The notes under the pieces: model-generated
The model's database searches: none
Told to the model about the DNA's origin: nothing
Seen by the model: the letters and a program-made list of their open reading frames with translations, nothing else
Assembly: GCF_900115755.1 (NCBI RefSeq)
Contig: NZ_FOXQ01000020.1
Coordinates: 1-35,102, forward strand
Origin: Parafilimonas terrae
GTDB taxonomy: Bacteria > Bacteroidota > Bacteroidia > Chitinophagales > Chitinophagaceae
DNA length: 35,102 nucleotides
Reading direction: 5' to 3'
Part shown: positions 16,471-25,697 of the stretch, one piece after another
How the letters are laid out: the number at the start of each line of letters is the position of its first letter
How positions within the stretch are numbered: position 1 is the stretch's first letter
Position numbers and translations under genes: made by a program

Positions 16471-17397
16471 TTATTTAGAAGCCAGTTGCTCTGTCCTGGC
16501 GGCAGGTACTGTTTTAAGAAAATTATAAATGGCCTTCAGTTCATTATCATTCATGTGTTTGAAACTGTTCCAGGGCATTTCGCTTTGAGGAATAAGTTTA
16601 CCTTTTCTGAAGCGCTCAACAAACTGCTGCTGCGACCAGGTAAAAATACGTCCGGTGGAATCGTTGGTAAGATTAGGTGGTATTAAGCCATTTATAGGAT
16701 TACCGCCTGCAAGATATGGCCCGTCAAACTTGCCGCTTAAATCGCGTTTTGAATGGCAGCCGATACAATTGCCCACATTAAAAACAAGGTATTTTCCATA
16801 GGCAGCAGTTGTATCTGCTTGCAACGCAACAGGCACATTCCCGGATGGCCCAACCGGCTTCACCATATATGCTTTTACAATATTGCCCATAACGTTCAAA
16901 GTATTTTCAGGCACTTTATTTTTTACAGGTTTTGTACTTCTTAAATAAGATATAACTGCCGTTAAATCTTCATCGCTCATATCATGAAACGACATAAACT
17001 CATAAACTGCTTCGCCGTTTGCATGCACGCCATAACGTATAACCCGCGCTAATTCGGCATCTGTCCTGTTGCCGATACCCGTTTCTTTATCAGGCGTTAT
17101 ATTTCTTGAATAAACAGTACCCAGCGGCATTTTAAATGCATAACCGCCTGAAAGCGGCGGCTCCTGCCCTGCCTGCAGCATGGAGTCTGCATTAACCAGG
17201 CTATGGCAATCTGCACAATGTGCAATGCTGAACACCAAATGTTTTCCGCGTGCAATTACAGCAGTGTCTTTTGAAGCATGTATATCAGGATAAGGCGCAT
17301 CATATTTTAAATGTTGCCTCGATGCAGTTGTAATAGATATACCGGCAATTAATACAAGCAATATAATGCCCGTCCATTTTAAAATTTTCTTTATCAT
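16471..17397 (-). CDS. Di-haem cytochrome c, membrane-anchored
   Basis: A 308-residue electron-transfer protein. The N-terminal hydrophobic helix (residues 8-24) is a signal or anchor. Two haem-binding motifs are seen: CADCH (61-65) and CIGCH (211-215). Each domain continues with the usual 'GG.AF/P.GT.Y..NITPD' or 'NLTND' region and candidate axial Met residues ('FMSFHDMSDEDL', 'MPWNSFKHMNDNEL'). The layout matches the two-domain cytochromes found as subunits of periplasmic dehydrogenases, but no partner dehydrogenase is adjacent. It is divergent from the GloVer gene across 334 bp that hold only a 6-bp palindrome (AGTATT 17503-17508, AATACT 17515-17520) and no convincing promoter. Confidence 0.88.
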   Translation of the reverse strand: MIKKILKWTGIILLVLIAGISITTASRQHLKYDAPYPDIHASKDTAVIARGKHLVFSIAHCADCHSLVNADSMLQAGQEPPLSGGYAFKMPLGTVYSRNITPDKETGIGNRTDAELARVIRYGVHANGEAVYEFMSFHDMSDEDLTAVISYLRSTKPVKNKVPENTLNVMGNIVKAYMVKPVGPSGNVPVALQADTTAAYGKYLVFNVGNCIGCHSKRDLSGKFDGPYLAGGNPINGLIPPNLTNDSTGRIFTWSQQQFVERFRKGKLIPQSEMPWNSFKHMNDNELKAIYNFLKTVPAARTEQLASK

Positions 17398-17731
17398 AAA
17401 AAAGGATTTATTTTTTTCATAAATGCCGCACGAAAGTAGAATGGCGGTAAAGCGGCGTCAATCAACAACTGTATCAACTGCTAAAAAAAAGTGATGACAT
17501 GTAGTATTCCATACAATACTTAAATGCAATGCCGGTAAAGGTTTTCGGGCTTATATTTTAATTTGAAGTCAATTTCACATATATACAGCATCACTAACAG
17601 CTCAGCCTTTTACATTTCATCAACCCATTTATACAATTCAGTCATCACAGGCTTGCTGTTGTACTTAATTCAAAAAAAATTTACAGCGGAATTCATCTGA
17701 ACAATTTCATCAATACAACTAAAACTTTTTT

Positions 17732-20700
17732 ATGAATCATTTTTCCGCTAATCAAAACCACAATGCACTGCACTGTAAAAAAAGCAGTATAAATATTTTA
17801 CTGATAGCACTATTACTTGCATTTTCTTTTAATGCAAAAGCACAGAATGTGCTCGTGGGCTTAACATCAAATGGTGGCATTAATGGCAAAGGCACAGCTT
17901 TTCAAATAAATACCAACGGCAATAATTTTTCAATTATTAATGGCTTTACCGATTGGGGTAATACGCCTCACGGCAGTTTATTTAAAGATACGGATGGCAA
18001 TTTTTATGGCATGACGAACAGCGGCGGCACGAATAATTATGGAACTATTTTTAAAATGACACCAGCCGGTGAAATAACTATATTAAGGCAACTTGTTTAT
18101 GCTACCGATGGCGGCTATCCTTACGGTGAATTAATTAAAGGCGCAGATGGGTACCTGTATGGTTTAACTGCAGCCGGCGGCACAAATACTTATGGTACTA
18201 TTTTTAAAATTTCAACCGCTGGTGATTTTAGTGTTATAAAACATTTGGCTTATGCAGATGGCGCTAATCCGCACGGGCATTTAACCCTGGCATCAGATGG
18301 TAATTTTTATGGAATAACCTATAATGGCGGCACCACAGGCGGCGGCGCTATTTTTAAATTAACGCCCGGCGGCGTGTATTCTGTTATTCATTCGATGGTT
18401 AAAACAACAGAAGGCGCTAACAGTTATGCCAGTTTAACCGAAGGCGGCGACGGCAATTTATATGGCACTACTTACGCTGGTGGCCAATATGGTTTTGGAA
18501 CGATATTTAAAGTAACAAAAGCCGGTGTGCTTACCGTATTGAGGCATCTCAATTCCACAACGGACGGCACTTATCCGCAAAGCGATTTACTTAAAGCAAA
18601 AGATGGATTTTTATATGGCACCTGCTATGGCGGCGGTCAATACGGCGGCGGCACCATCTTTAAAATTTCAAACAAAGGCGCTTACACAGTATTAAAAAAC
18701 CTTTCTGTTGGTGCAGATGGCGGTTATCCTTATGGCGGCCTTATGCAATACAACGATACAAGTTTTTATGGCATCACCCGCTCCGGCGGAACAAAAAGCG
18801 GCGGAACAATTTACCGGCTTACTACAACAGGCAAATACACCATTATACACGCATTGGATTATAACAACGAAGGCAGCAGCAGTTCTTCTGTACCGGCCAA
18901 AGGCAACGATGGTAATCTCTATGCAATGGCAAGCGCCGGCGGCTTGCTTAATTATGGCATTATATTCAAAACAACTGTTGCAGGCGATTTTACCATACTT
19001 AACACATTCAATGGTTCGGTGCAGGGCAACACTCCTTATGGTTCTTTTATCAAAGGAAAAGACAGCGCTTATTATTGCATGGCGAATGCAGGCGGCGCTT
19101 ATGGCCATGGCAGTATTGTAAAAATTTGTGGCGGCACTGCAACCGTATTGCATTCATTTAATAAAGTAACTGAAGGCGGTTTCCCAAAAGGCAGCCTTTT
19201 ACTTGCATCCGATGGTAATTTTTATGGCATGACTTCAACCGGCGGCATAAAAGCGTATGGCACTATTTTTAAAATAACACCAGCCGGCGTATTTACCGTG
19301 ATACATGATTTTATAAGTTCAACTGAGGGTGGAACTCCCGCCGGGAATTTAATTCAGGCAAAAGATGGCTTTTTATACGGGATGACAACCGGCGGCGGAG
19401 CAGGCAATGCAGGTACCATCTTTAAACTGAAAACTTCAGGCAGCAATTTTACAGTAGTAAAAAGTTTTGTGTTTGCAACGGATGGCGGCGCACCGCAAGG
19501 CAGCCTGTTGCAGGCAAAGGATAGTAATTTTTATGGAATGACAAGCAACAGCGGGCGCATTTTTAAATTAACCCGTACAGGCGTTTATACAAACCTGCAC
19601 ACCTTTAACAGCAGCTATGAAGGTTATAACCCAATGGGCAGCCTTATTCAGGGTAAGGATGGATATTTATATGGCACCTGCAGCGATGGCAGCGCCAATG
19701 CAGCCGGTACTATTTTTAAGGCAGGGCTCGATGGGTCAATTAAAATGGTTGTAGCGCTTAATAAAACCACCCAGGGCAGAATGCCGAAGGGCACATTAAT
19801 GCAAGGCCCTGATGGAATGCTGTATGGCACAACAAGCATTGGCGGCACTTATAATGCAGGCACAATTTTTAAGCTTACAACATCAGGAACGCTTACAGTT
19901 TTACGGCATCTTAACCTGGCTACTGATGGCGGCAATGCTTACAGCGCATTAATCTTCGCACCAATAAATAATCTTGTAGCCGATGCAAAAAAAGCAAGCG
20001 TAAATGAAGACAGTAAAGTACAGATAACACTAAGCGGTTCCGGCGGAAGCCCGTTGAAATATACAATCATAAATAAACCTGTACATGGCAAACTAACCGG
20101 CACTGCACCCGCAATGACTTATACGCCAAATAAAAATTACAGTGGAAAAGACAGCTTTAGCTACCTCGTAAAGGTTGGGTGCATTGCTTCAGCAAAAGCA
20201 TTTGTTTTAATAACTGTTAAGCCAATGCCGGACACGCCGGTGCTTGCAGCCATCGGTAACAAAACAATAAAGAAAGATTCAACACTAAAATTTACGGCGA
20301 AGGCTACTGATGCTGATGCAGGTCAGAAAATAACTTATTCATTAATTGGCGCTCCTGCAGGCGCAACCATAAATGCAACCACCGGGGCATTTAAGTGGAA
20401 AGCAACGGCTGCAGGAACCTTTACATTTAAGATAAGAGCGACAGACAATGGCACGCCAGCCTTGTATGATGAAGAGCAAATAAAAGTGACTGTAACAAAA
20501 ACATTGGCTGCAATGGCTGCTGAAAACCCTGAAGTTACTGAAGCAACAAGCGTGAATATATTTCCCAACCCGGCACATGACATTTTACATATTTCCATAC
20601 CGGCGGGCACTGAAAATATTCTGGCAAGGATTATTGATGTTAATGGAAAAATCATTTCAACATACAACCTTAAAAACAATGGTAAAGTAAATGCAGAGGT

Positions 20701-20788
20701 GAACATATCATCTTTAATGAACGGTGTATATTTTCTGCAGGTGCAGGCAGGAGAATTAATACAAACATTGAAGTTTATAAAGAATTAA
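17732..20788 (+). CDS. GloVer-repeat protein with T9SS C-terminal signal
   Basis: A 1018-residue exported protein with a long signal peptide region ending 'FNAKAQ'. Next come 14 imperfect units of about 50 residues with the core 'DGxxYGxTxxGGxxxxGTIFK', the pattern named GloVer (TIGR03803-type). Residue 750 onwards holds a cadherin/tandem-95-like domain ('ASVNEDSKVQITLSG', 'YTPNKNYSGKDSFSY') and a putative Ig domain ('ITYSLIGAPAGATIN'). The last roughly 80 residues are a type A T9SS sorting domain ('NIFPNPAHDILHI', 'LMNGVYFLQV'), so it is moved across the outer membrane and probably attached to the surface. Unit 12 is shortened. Fourteen units would suit two seven-bladed propellers, an inference. 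The target is unknown; adhesion or glycan binding is possible. Confidence 0.9.
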   Translation: MNHFSANQNHNALHCKKSSINILLIALLLAFSFNAKAQNVLVGLTSNGGINGKGTAFQINTNGNNFSIINGFTDWGNTPHGSLFKDTDGNFYGMTNSGGTNNYGTIFKMTPAGEITILRQLVYATDGGYPYGELIKGADGYLYGLTAAGGTNTYGTIFKISTAGDFSVIKHLAYADGANPHGHLTLASDGNFYGITYNGGTTGGGAIFKLTPGGVYSVIHSMVKTTEGANSYASLTEGGDGNLYGTTYAGGQYGFGTIFKVTKAGVLTVLRHLNSTTDGTYPQSDLLKAKDGFLYGTCYGGGQYGGGTIFKISNKGAYTVLKNLSVGADGGYPYGGLMQYNDTSFYGITRSGGTKSGGTIYRLTTTGKYTIIHALDYNNEGSSSSSVPAKGNDGNLYAMASAGGLLNYGIIFKTTVAGDFTILNTFNGSVQGNTPYGSFIKGKDSAYYCMANAGGAYGHGSIVKICGGTATVLHSFNKVTEGGFPKGSLLLASDGNFYGMTSTGGIKAYGTIFKITPAGVFTVIHDFISSTEGGTPAGNLIQAKDGFLYGMTTGGGAGNAGTIFKLKTSGSNFTVVKSFVFATDGGAPQGSLLQAKDSNFYGMTSNSGRIFKLTRTGVYTNLHTFNSSYEGYNPMGSLIQGKDGYLYGTCSDGSANAAGTIFKAGLDGSIKMVVALNKTTQGRMPKGTLMQGPDGMLYGTTSIGGTYNAGTIFKLTTSGTLTVLRHLNLATDGGNAYSALIFAPINNLVADAKKASVNEDSKVQITLSGSGGSPLKYTIINKPVHGKLTGTAPAMTYTPNKNYSGKDSFSYLVKVGCIASAKAFVLITVKPMPDTPVLAAIGNKTIKKDSTLKFTAKATDADAGQKITYSLIGAPAGATINATTGAFKWKATAAGTFTFKIRATDNGTPALYDEEQIKVTVTKTLAAMAAENPEVTEATSVNIFPNPAHDILHISIPAGTENILARIIDVNGKIISTYNLKNNGKVNAEVNISSLMNGVYFLQVQAGELIQTLKFIKN

Positions 20789-20847
20789 GCGCTGTTACAG
20801 GCTGTAAATGCAGTTTTACGCATTGCTTGCTTTGCAGTTTTATATTC

Positions 20848-20930
20848 AAGAGGCTGTTTAATAATCATCCTTTTCAAAATGCTGTTGTTACTTTTGAAGT
20901 ATTTTATAGAATGTTTTTAAACAGCTTCTT
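20848..20930. repeat. Nested inverted repeat after the GloVer gene
   Basis: The outer 14-nt arms (20848-20861 and 20917-20930) share the core GCTGTTTAA / TTAAACAGC with one mismatch. Inside lies a 7-bp pair, TTCAAAA (20873-20879) and TTTTGAA (20892-20898). It could fold into a long two-part stem between the GloVer and oxidoreductase genes. It may be a terminator or a small mobile palindrome. Confidence 0.5.
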
Positions 20931-20959
20931 AATTTATTCACACAACCGTTACAATAACC

Positions 20960-22342
20960 ATGAAAAAATTTGATGCCATCATAATCGGTTCTGGCCAGGG
21001 AGGCGCACCGCTTGCAAAAGCACTGGCTAAAGCAAAATGGAAAACAGCATTGATTGAAAAAAAATTTGCCGGGGGCACCTGCATTAATTATGGCTGCACG
21101 CCAACCAAAACAATCATATCCTGTGCAAAAACAGCATATAATGTTAAGCATGCAAAAGAGTGGGGCATTAATGCTGCAAAACATGAGGTTGATATAAGAA
21201 CAATAATGAAATTCAAAAACAGGGTTGTAAATGAATCAAGAAATGGTTTGCATAATAGTCTTACTTCCACACCGCATCTTACTTATATAGAAGGAGCGGC
21301 GAAGTTTACCGGTTTTAAAGAATTATCAGTAGAATTAAGCAAAGGCGGCATAATGCAATTAAAGGCTGAAAAGATTTTTATTGATGCGGGCGCCAGCCCT
21401 GCAATTCCTGCGATTGAAGGCCTTGATGAAATTAAGTATTATACATCACAGTCATTACTGGATTTAAAAGAAATACCAGAATCGCTGATCATTATCGGTG
21501 GCAGTTATATAGCGCTGGAATTTGGGCAGACATACAGCCGGTTTGGAAGTAAAGTAACCATTCTCGAAAGAAGTAAAGATTTTCTTCCAAAAGAAGATCG
21601 TGATATTGCCTTGTGCATACAGCAAATACTTGAAACTGAAAATATACATATTCATACCGGGGTTGATGTATCAGGTGTAAAAAAGTCGGGCAGAAAAATA
21701 AGTGTAGCGTTCACAGAAAATAATAAAACATCATCATTAAGTGCAACGCATCTTTTAATTGCAACCGGCAGAAAACCCAATACAAAACCATTGGATTTGG
21801 AGATAACCAATGTAGCAACAGATGAACGTGGTTTTATAAAAGTGAATGATAAACTCGAAACTTCTGCAAATGGCATTTATGCTATCGGTGATGTAACCGG
21901 CGAACCACAGTTCACGCATATTTCCTATAACGATTATGTTATTTTGAAAGATAATTTATTGAATGGAAAAAATAATTCAACCCAAAACAGGCAGGTACCT
22001 TATTGCATGTTTACCGATCCGCAACTGGCCCGCACAGGCATTTCTGAAACAGAGGCCAGGAAACAAAAACTGCATTATAAAGTAGCCACGCTATCAATGA
22101 AACACGTGGCAAGGGCAAGGGAAACCAATCATACAAAAGGTATGATGAAAGCAGTAGTTGATGCAGACACAAAACAAATTTTAGGCGCTGCCATTATTGG
22201 TGAAGAAGCAGGTGAAACAATAGCCGCATTGCAAATGGCAATGCTTGGCAAAATAACTTATACCCAACTTGCAGAGATGGTTATTGCACATCCAACTTAC
22301 GCAGAGTCTATTAATAATTTGTTCCTTCCCCTAATAAAGTAG
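20960..22342 (+). CDS. FAD pyridine nucleotide-disulfide oxidoreductase
   Basis: A 460-residue class-I flavoprotein disulfide reductase related to mercuric reductase and dihydrolipoamide dehydrogenase. The FAD loop is GSGQGG (10-15). The redox disulfide is Cys41/Cys46 in 'GTCINYGCTPTK'. The NAD(P) loop is 'IIGGSYIALEFGQ', the second FAD motif 'GIYAIGDV', and the active-site His444/Glu449 lie in 'AHPTYAES'. There is no N-terminal heavy-metal domain and no C-terminal vicinal Cys pair, so mercury reduction is unlikely. No lipoyl-enzyme genes are adjacent. The true electron acceptor is unknown. It follows the nested palindrome and is probably a single-gene unit. Confidence 0.85.
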   Translation: MKKFDAIIIGSGQGGAPLAKALAKAKWKTALIEKKFAGGTCINYGCTPTKTIISCAKTAYNVKHAKEWGINAAKHEVDIRTIMKFKNRVVNESRNGLHNSLTSTPHLTYIEGAAKFTGFKELSVELSKGGIMQLKAEKIFIDAGASPAIPAIEGLDEIKYYTSQSLLDLKEIPESLIIIGGSYIALEFGQTYSRFGSKVTILERSKDFLPKEDRDIALCIQQILETENIHIHTGVDVSGVKKSGRKISVAFTENNKTSSLSATHLLIATGRKPNTKPLDLEITNVATDERGFIKVNDKLETSANGIYAIGDVTGEPQFTHISYNDYVILKDNLLNGKNNSTQNRQVPYCMFTDPQLARTGISETEARKQKLHYKVATLSMKHVARARETNHTKGMMKAVVDADTKQILGAAIIGEEAGETIAALQMAMLGKITYTQLAEMVIAHPTYAESINNLFLPLIK

Positions 22343-22367
22343 TTCAATACCGGCAAGTATAAAATGA

Positions 22368-22395
22368 TATAAGAAATAAACTGTCCTTTCTTATA
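22368..22395. terminator. AT-rich hairpin after the oxidoreductase
   Basis: A perfect 9-bp stem, TATAAGAAA (22368-22376) and TTTCTTATA (22387-22395), with a 10-nt loop. It lies 26 bp past the oxidoreductase stop. It is AT-rich and lacks a T tail, so a terminator or an operator are both possible. Confidence 0.3.
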
Positions 22396-22436
22396 AAGAA
22401 CACATGGTATATTAGCGATTCAATCATTACTAAGCT

Positions 22437-23978
22437 ATGATATATAAAAAATCAATTGTTGCATTGCTGTTTATTATTTTCTGTGTTCAGGTAAACAGCC
22501 AGTCATCGCTTCCCCGCAGCACACCGGAAGCCGAAGGTGTTTCTTCAAAAAACATTATACAGTTTTTAGATGCAGCCAATACAAGCAAAACAGAGTTTCA
22601 CAGTTTTATGCTGTTGCGTCACGGAAAAGTAGTTGCAGAAGGATGGTGGAACCCTTATAGTGCCGATCTGAAACATACGCTGTATTCAACCAGCAAAAGC
22701 TTTACAGCAACTGCGATAGGCTTTGCAGTAAGCGAAAATTTATTATCGGTAAATGATAAGGTTGTATCATTTTTTCCAAACGATTTGCCGGATACTGTTA
22801 ATGCCTTCTTATCCGCACTCACGGTGAAAAATGTTTTAAGCATGAGTGACGGCCAGGAGCCTGACCCTACCGGCGCAGTTGTTGGCCGCGACAGTAATTG
22901 GGTGAAGGGATTTTTATCAACGCCAATATTGCATTATCCCGGCACAGAATTTTTATACAATTCTTTAGGCACTTACATGCTTGCTGCTATTATTCAAAAA
23001 GTAACGGGGCAAACAGTGCTTGATTATTTAAAACCACGTTTATTTGAACCTTTAGGTATTCATGGCGAAGATTGGGAAACAGATGCACGTGGTATTAATA
23101 CAGGCGGCTGGGGATTGAGATTGAAGACAGAAGACATGGCAAAATTCGGGCAGTTATTTTTACAAAAAGGCAATTGGAATGGTAAACAATTATTACCTGT
23201 TTCATGGATTGAAGAAGCTACTACTGCAAAGATTTTACAGGATCCCGATGCACCGCAATCAAAAAGGGATTCAAGCGACTGGCTGCAAGGTTATTGCTAC
23301 CAGATGTGGCGCTGCAGGAATGAAGCTTACCGCGGCGATGGCGCGTTTGGCCAATATATAATCGTAATACCAAAAAAAGATGCAGTTATTGCAATAACTG
23401 CCGAAACGCCCGATATGCAGGAAGAGATTGACCTTGTATGGAAATATATATTGCCCGCATTGCAGGACGAAGCATTGCCGGCAGATGCAGCGGCTTCATC
23501 ACAACTAAAAGAAAAATTAGCTTCACTGGCATTATCAATACCGGCAAATGCAAGCGCATCTTCTTTGCAAAAAACATTAAAAGGCAAGACTTTCAAATTG
23601 CAACCAAACCAAAAGAACATTCAATCAATCTCATTCAAATTTGATAATGATGTTTGTTATGCAACTATAACCGATACGGCGGCACACAATTTCGCTTTTG
23701 GCGCTGGCAAATGGATGCGCAGTACAACAACCATGCATGGCCCCAATCTTGTTGCCGGCGCAAAGAACAGCCTTAATGGTTTGCCTGCATTTGTTACAGA
23801 TGGCGCTTATAGATGGACAGATGATAAAACGCTGGAACTTACATTACGCTTCACTGAGAGCCCGCATACATACACCTATATTTGCAGTTTTGATGGAAAA
23901 AAAGTTACAGTGAATGTAAAAACCAGCTTCTATTTTGGCAAAGGCGATATAAGTATAGTAGGCGAGGCCACTAAATAA
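22437..23978 (+). CDS. Secreted serine hydrolase, class-C beta-lactamase fold
   Basis: A 513-residue exported enzyme with a signal peptide (residues 1-22). The SxxK nucleophile motif is STSK (Ser84, Lys87), and the second motif is Tyr174-Asn175 ('LYNSLGTYML'). 'GWGLRLKTEDMAKFG' is typical of the group, and 'GAFGQYIIVIP' stands where the HxG/KTG motif should be. A C-terminal extension of about 150 beta-rich residues follows. Relatives include esterases, D-aminopeptidases and penicillin-binding enzymes; true beta-lactamase activity is not implied. It is preceded by an AT-rich hairpin and followed by a long inverted repeat, so it is probably transcribed alone. Confidence 0.88.
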   Translation: MIYKKSIVALLFIIFCVQVNSQSSLPRSTPEAEGVSSKNIIQFLDAANTSKTEFHSFMLLRHGKVVAEGWWNPYSADLKHTLYSTSKSFTATAIGFAVSENLLSVNDKVVSFFPNDLPDTVNAFLSALTVKNVLSMSDGQEPDPTGAVVGRDSNWVKGFLSTPILHYPGTEFLYNSLGTYMLAAIIQKVTGQTVLDYLKPRLFEPLGIHGEDWETDARGINTGGWGLRLKTEDMAKFGQLFLQKGNWNGKQLLPVSWIEEATTAKILQDPDAPQSKRDSSDWLQGYCYQMWRCRNEAYRGDGAFGQYIIVIPKKDAVIAITAETPDMQEEIDLVWKYILPALQDEALPADAAASSQLKEKLASLALSIPANASASSLQKTLKGKTFKLQPNQKNIQSISFKFDNDVCYATITDTAAHNFAFGAGKWMRSTTTMHGPNLVAGAKNSLNGLPAFVTDGAYRWTDDKTLELTLRFTESPHTYTYICSFDGKKVTVNVKTSFYFGKGDISIVGEATK

Positions 23979-24018
23979 TGTTGCAATGGTGAACCAATGA
24001 TGTTGTTTTAGAACACTC

Positions 24019-24103
24019 AATATTCAACACTCAACAATCAATGTTCAATTGGTAACATCAATGAAATGATCAATTGAATATTGAGCATTGATTATTGAAT
24101 ATT
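24019..24103. repeat. 33-nt imperfect inverted repeat
   Basis: The arms 24019-24051 and 24071-24103 match at 27 of 33 positions when one is reverse-complemented. Both begin or end in AATATTCAA / CAATTG, and the spacer is 19 nt. The arms are themselves built of TTCAA/CAATATT units. The element lies between the serine hydrolase and amino-acid oxidase genes and could terminate transcription or be a mobile palindrome. Confidence 0.55.
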
Positions 24104-24221
24104 TCAGAAAATATCTTTTAATGATATTGAAACGCAAAAAACTACAACTCGTGGCTATTGGCCCCGGCCCTGCAGCTTACAGCATGAAGCTTGCAGCCTT
24201 ATTAAAAAAGCATTAACCGAT

Positions 24222-25169
24222 ATGAATAAAAAAATTGTAATTATTGGCGCTGGTATAAGCGGGCTTGCTACTGCTTATATTTTAAGCGGCAGCAATAAAT
24301 ATGATATAACAGTTTTGGCAAAAGAATTTTCTCCCAACATTACATCTAACAGGGCTGCGGCATTCTGGTATCCTTACCAGATAAGGTTTGATAAACGCGG
24401 CATCGCATGGAGCAAAAAGAGCTATGATTTCTTTAAAGAGCTTGCAAACGATGCTTCGTCGGGCATAAGCATGAAACACCTGTTAAAAGTAATACGTAAA
24501 GATGTAGTGGAAGAAGCACCAGTATGGCTTGAATTTATCCCGGAAGGCGTTTGTACAATAGTGCCTGAAAATCAGTTAGCACCTGATGTGCAAAAAGCTT
24601 ATGATGTATTGGTGCCGCTGGTTGAAACACAGATATTCCTTCCTTACCTGCAAAATATTTTTTCAACACGTAATGTTGTTTTCAAACAACAGGAAGTAAA
24701 GAGCTTTGATGAGCTTTCATCGTTCGATATCATCATTAATTGTACGGGTTTGGGAGCACGCAGTTTATGCCATGATGATGCCATCATCCCTATACGCGGG
24801 CAAATAGTTCTGCTTGAAACAGATACGTCGATGCCTATTTATATGGACAATGAAACACCTTTATACATTGTGCCGCGTAAAGATGCGATGATTGTTGGCG
24901 GCACTTATGAACGCGGTGTTTACGATGCAGTAACAGAACCTGAAACTTTGGAACGCATCCTTTCCAACGCTTACAATGTATTTCCTCAATTAAAAAACCA
25001 TAAGATATTAGGCAACTGGGCGGGCCTCCGGCCTTATCGTCCGCAGGTGAGGGTTGAGCGTGAACCCGATACTAATATCATACATAATTATGGACATGGC
25101 GGCAGTGGTTTTACTTTAAGTTTTGGTTGCGCATCAGATGTGGCCAACCTTGTTGAACAAATGAATTAA
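24222..25169 (+). CDS. FAD-dependent D-amino-acid oxidase family protein
   Basis: A 315-residue flavoprotein resembling eukaryotic-type D-amino-acid/D-aspartate oxidase, which makes 2-oxo acids, ammonia and H2O2. The FAD motif is GAGISGLATA (residues 8-17). The C-terminus has the DAO signature: 'GLRPYRPQVRVERE' followed by 'NYGHGGSGFTLSFGCA'. 'AAFWYPYQ' and 'VPRKDAMIVGGTYERG' also fit the family. There is no signal peptide, so it is cytoplasmic. It is followed after 3 bp by an SSAT-like acetyltransferase, so the two are probably one transcript. Substrate preference (neutral or acidic D-amino acids) is not decided by the residues seen. Confidence 0.87.
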   Translation: MNKKIVIIGAGISGLATAYILSGSNKYDITVLAKEFSPNITSNRAAAFWYPYQIRFDKRGIAWSKKSYDFFKELANDASSGISMKHLLKVIRKDVVEEAPVWLEFIPEGVCTIVPENQLAPDVQKAYDVLVPLVETQIFLPYLQNIFSTRNVVFKQQEVKSFDELSSFDIIINCTGLGARSLCHDDAIIPIRGQIVLLETDTSMPIYMDNETPLYIVPRKDAMIVGGTYERGVYDAVTEPETLERILSNAYNVFPQLKNHKILGNWAGLRPYRPQVRVEREPDTNIIHNYGHGGSGFTLSFGCASDVANLVEQMN

Positions 25170-25172
25170 TTT

Positions 25173-25625
25173 ATGAGTATTACAATCAGAAGAATAATTA
25201 AAGAAGATTGCGCACGCCTGCTTGAGCTCGTGCATGAACTGGCGGTTTATGAAAAAGCGCCGCAGGAAGTTACGGTAACGCTTGACCATTTTATTGAAAG
25301 CGGGTTTGGCGAAAAGCCCGTGTGGTGGGGCTTTGCAGCGGAAGAAGATGGCATTGTGCTGGGCTTTGTTTTATACTACATACGTTATTCCACATGGAAA
25401 GGACAACGCATGTATCTTGAAGATTTTTTAGTTACCGAAAAAGCACGCGGCAAAGGTATTGGCAAACTATTGTTTGACCGTTTGATTGAAGAAGCCAAAG
25501 AAAAAAAGTTTAATGGTATTGTGTGGCAGGTATTGGAATGGAATGAACCAGCCATTAATTTCTATAAAAAATATAATGCATCTTTTGACGCCGAATGGAT
25601 TAACTGCAGCATTGAAATAAAGTAG
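25173..25625 (+). CDS. GNAT acetyltransferase, diamine/SSAT-like
   Basis: A 150-residue GNAT enzyme whose motif order follows spermidine/spermine N1-acetyltransferase: 'LVHELAVYEKAPQEV', 'ESGFGEKPVWW', 'MYLEDFLVTEKARGKGIG' (acetyl-CoA loop) and 'EWNEPAINFYKKYNAS'. By analogy the substrate is a small amine such as a polyamine, thialysine or an amino acid; the exact acceptor is unknown. It starts 3 bp after the D-amino-acid oxidase stop and is probably translationally linked to it. Confidence 0.86.
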   Translation: MSITIRRIIKEDCARLLELVHELAVYEKAPQEVTVTLDHFIESGFGEKPVWWGFAAEEDGIVLGFVLYYIRYSTWKGQRMYLEDFLVTEKARGKGIGKLLFDRLIEEAKEKKFNGIVWQVLEWNEPAINFYKKYNASFDAEWINCSIEIK

Positions 25626-25697
25626 TTTGACTAATTATAAATAACTTTCTTACAGCTTAAGAAACTATTGAGTTATTTGACCAGATTGGTCTTGAAA

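Noticed and set aside
18692-19153. Long frames on both strands inside the GloVer gene
   Set aside because: They are by-products of the Gly-rich repeated codons of the 1018-residue protein; the T9SS protein in the other frame is clearly the real one.
20960-22342. Mercury resistance (merA)
   Set aside because: There is no heavy-metal-associated N-terminal domain, no C-terminal Cys pair and no mer genes nearby.
22437-23978. True antibiotic-resistance beta-lactamase
   Set aside because: Only the general SxxK/YxN fold is present, with a long C-terminal extension and no regulator nearby; esterase or peptidase is more likely.
24121-24216. 31-codon frame beginning MILKRKKLQLVAIGPG just before the amino-acid oxidase gene
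   Set aside because: Its second half is made of a 'cctgcagcttacagcatgaagcttgcagcc' type of repeated sequence, there is no other sign of a gene, and it probably arises from intergenic repeat sequence.
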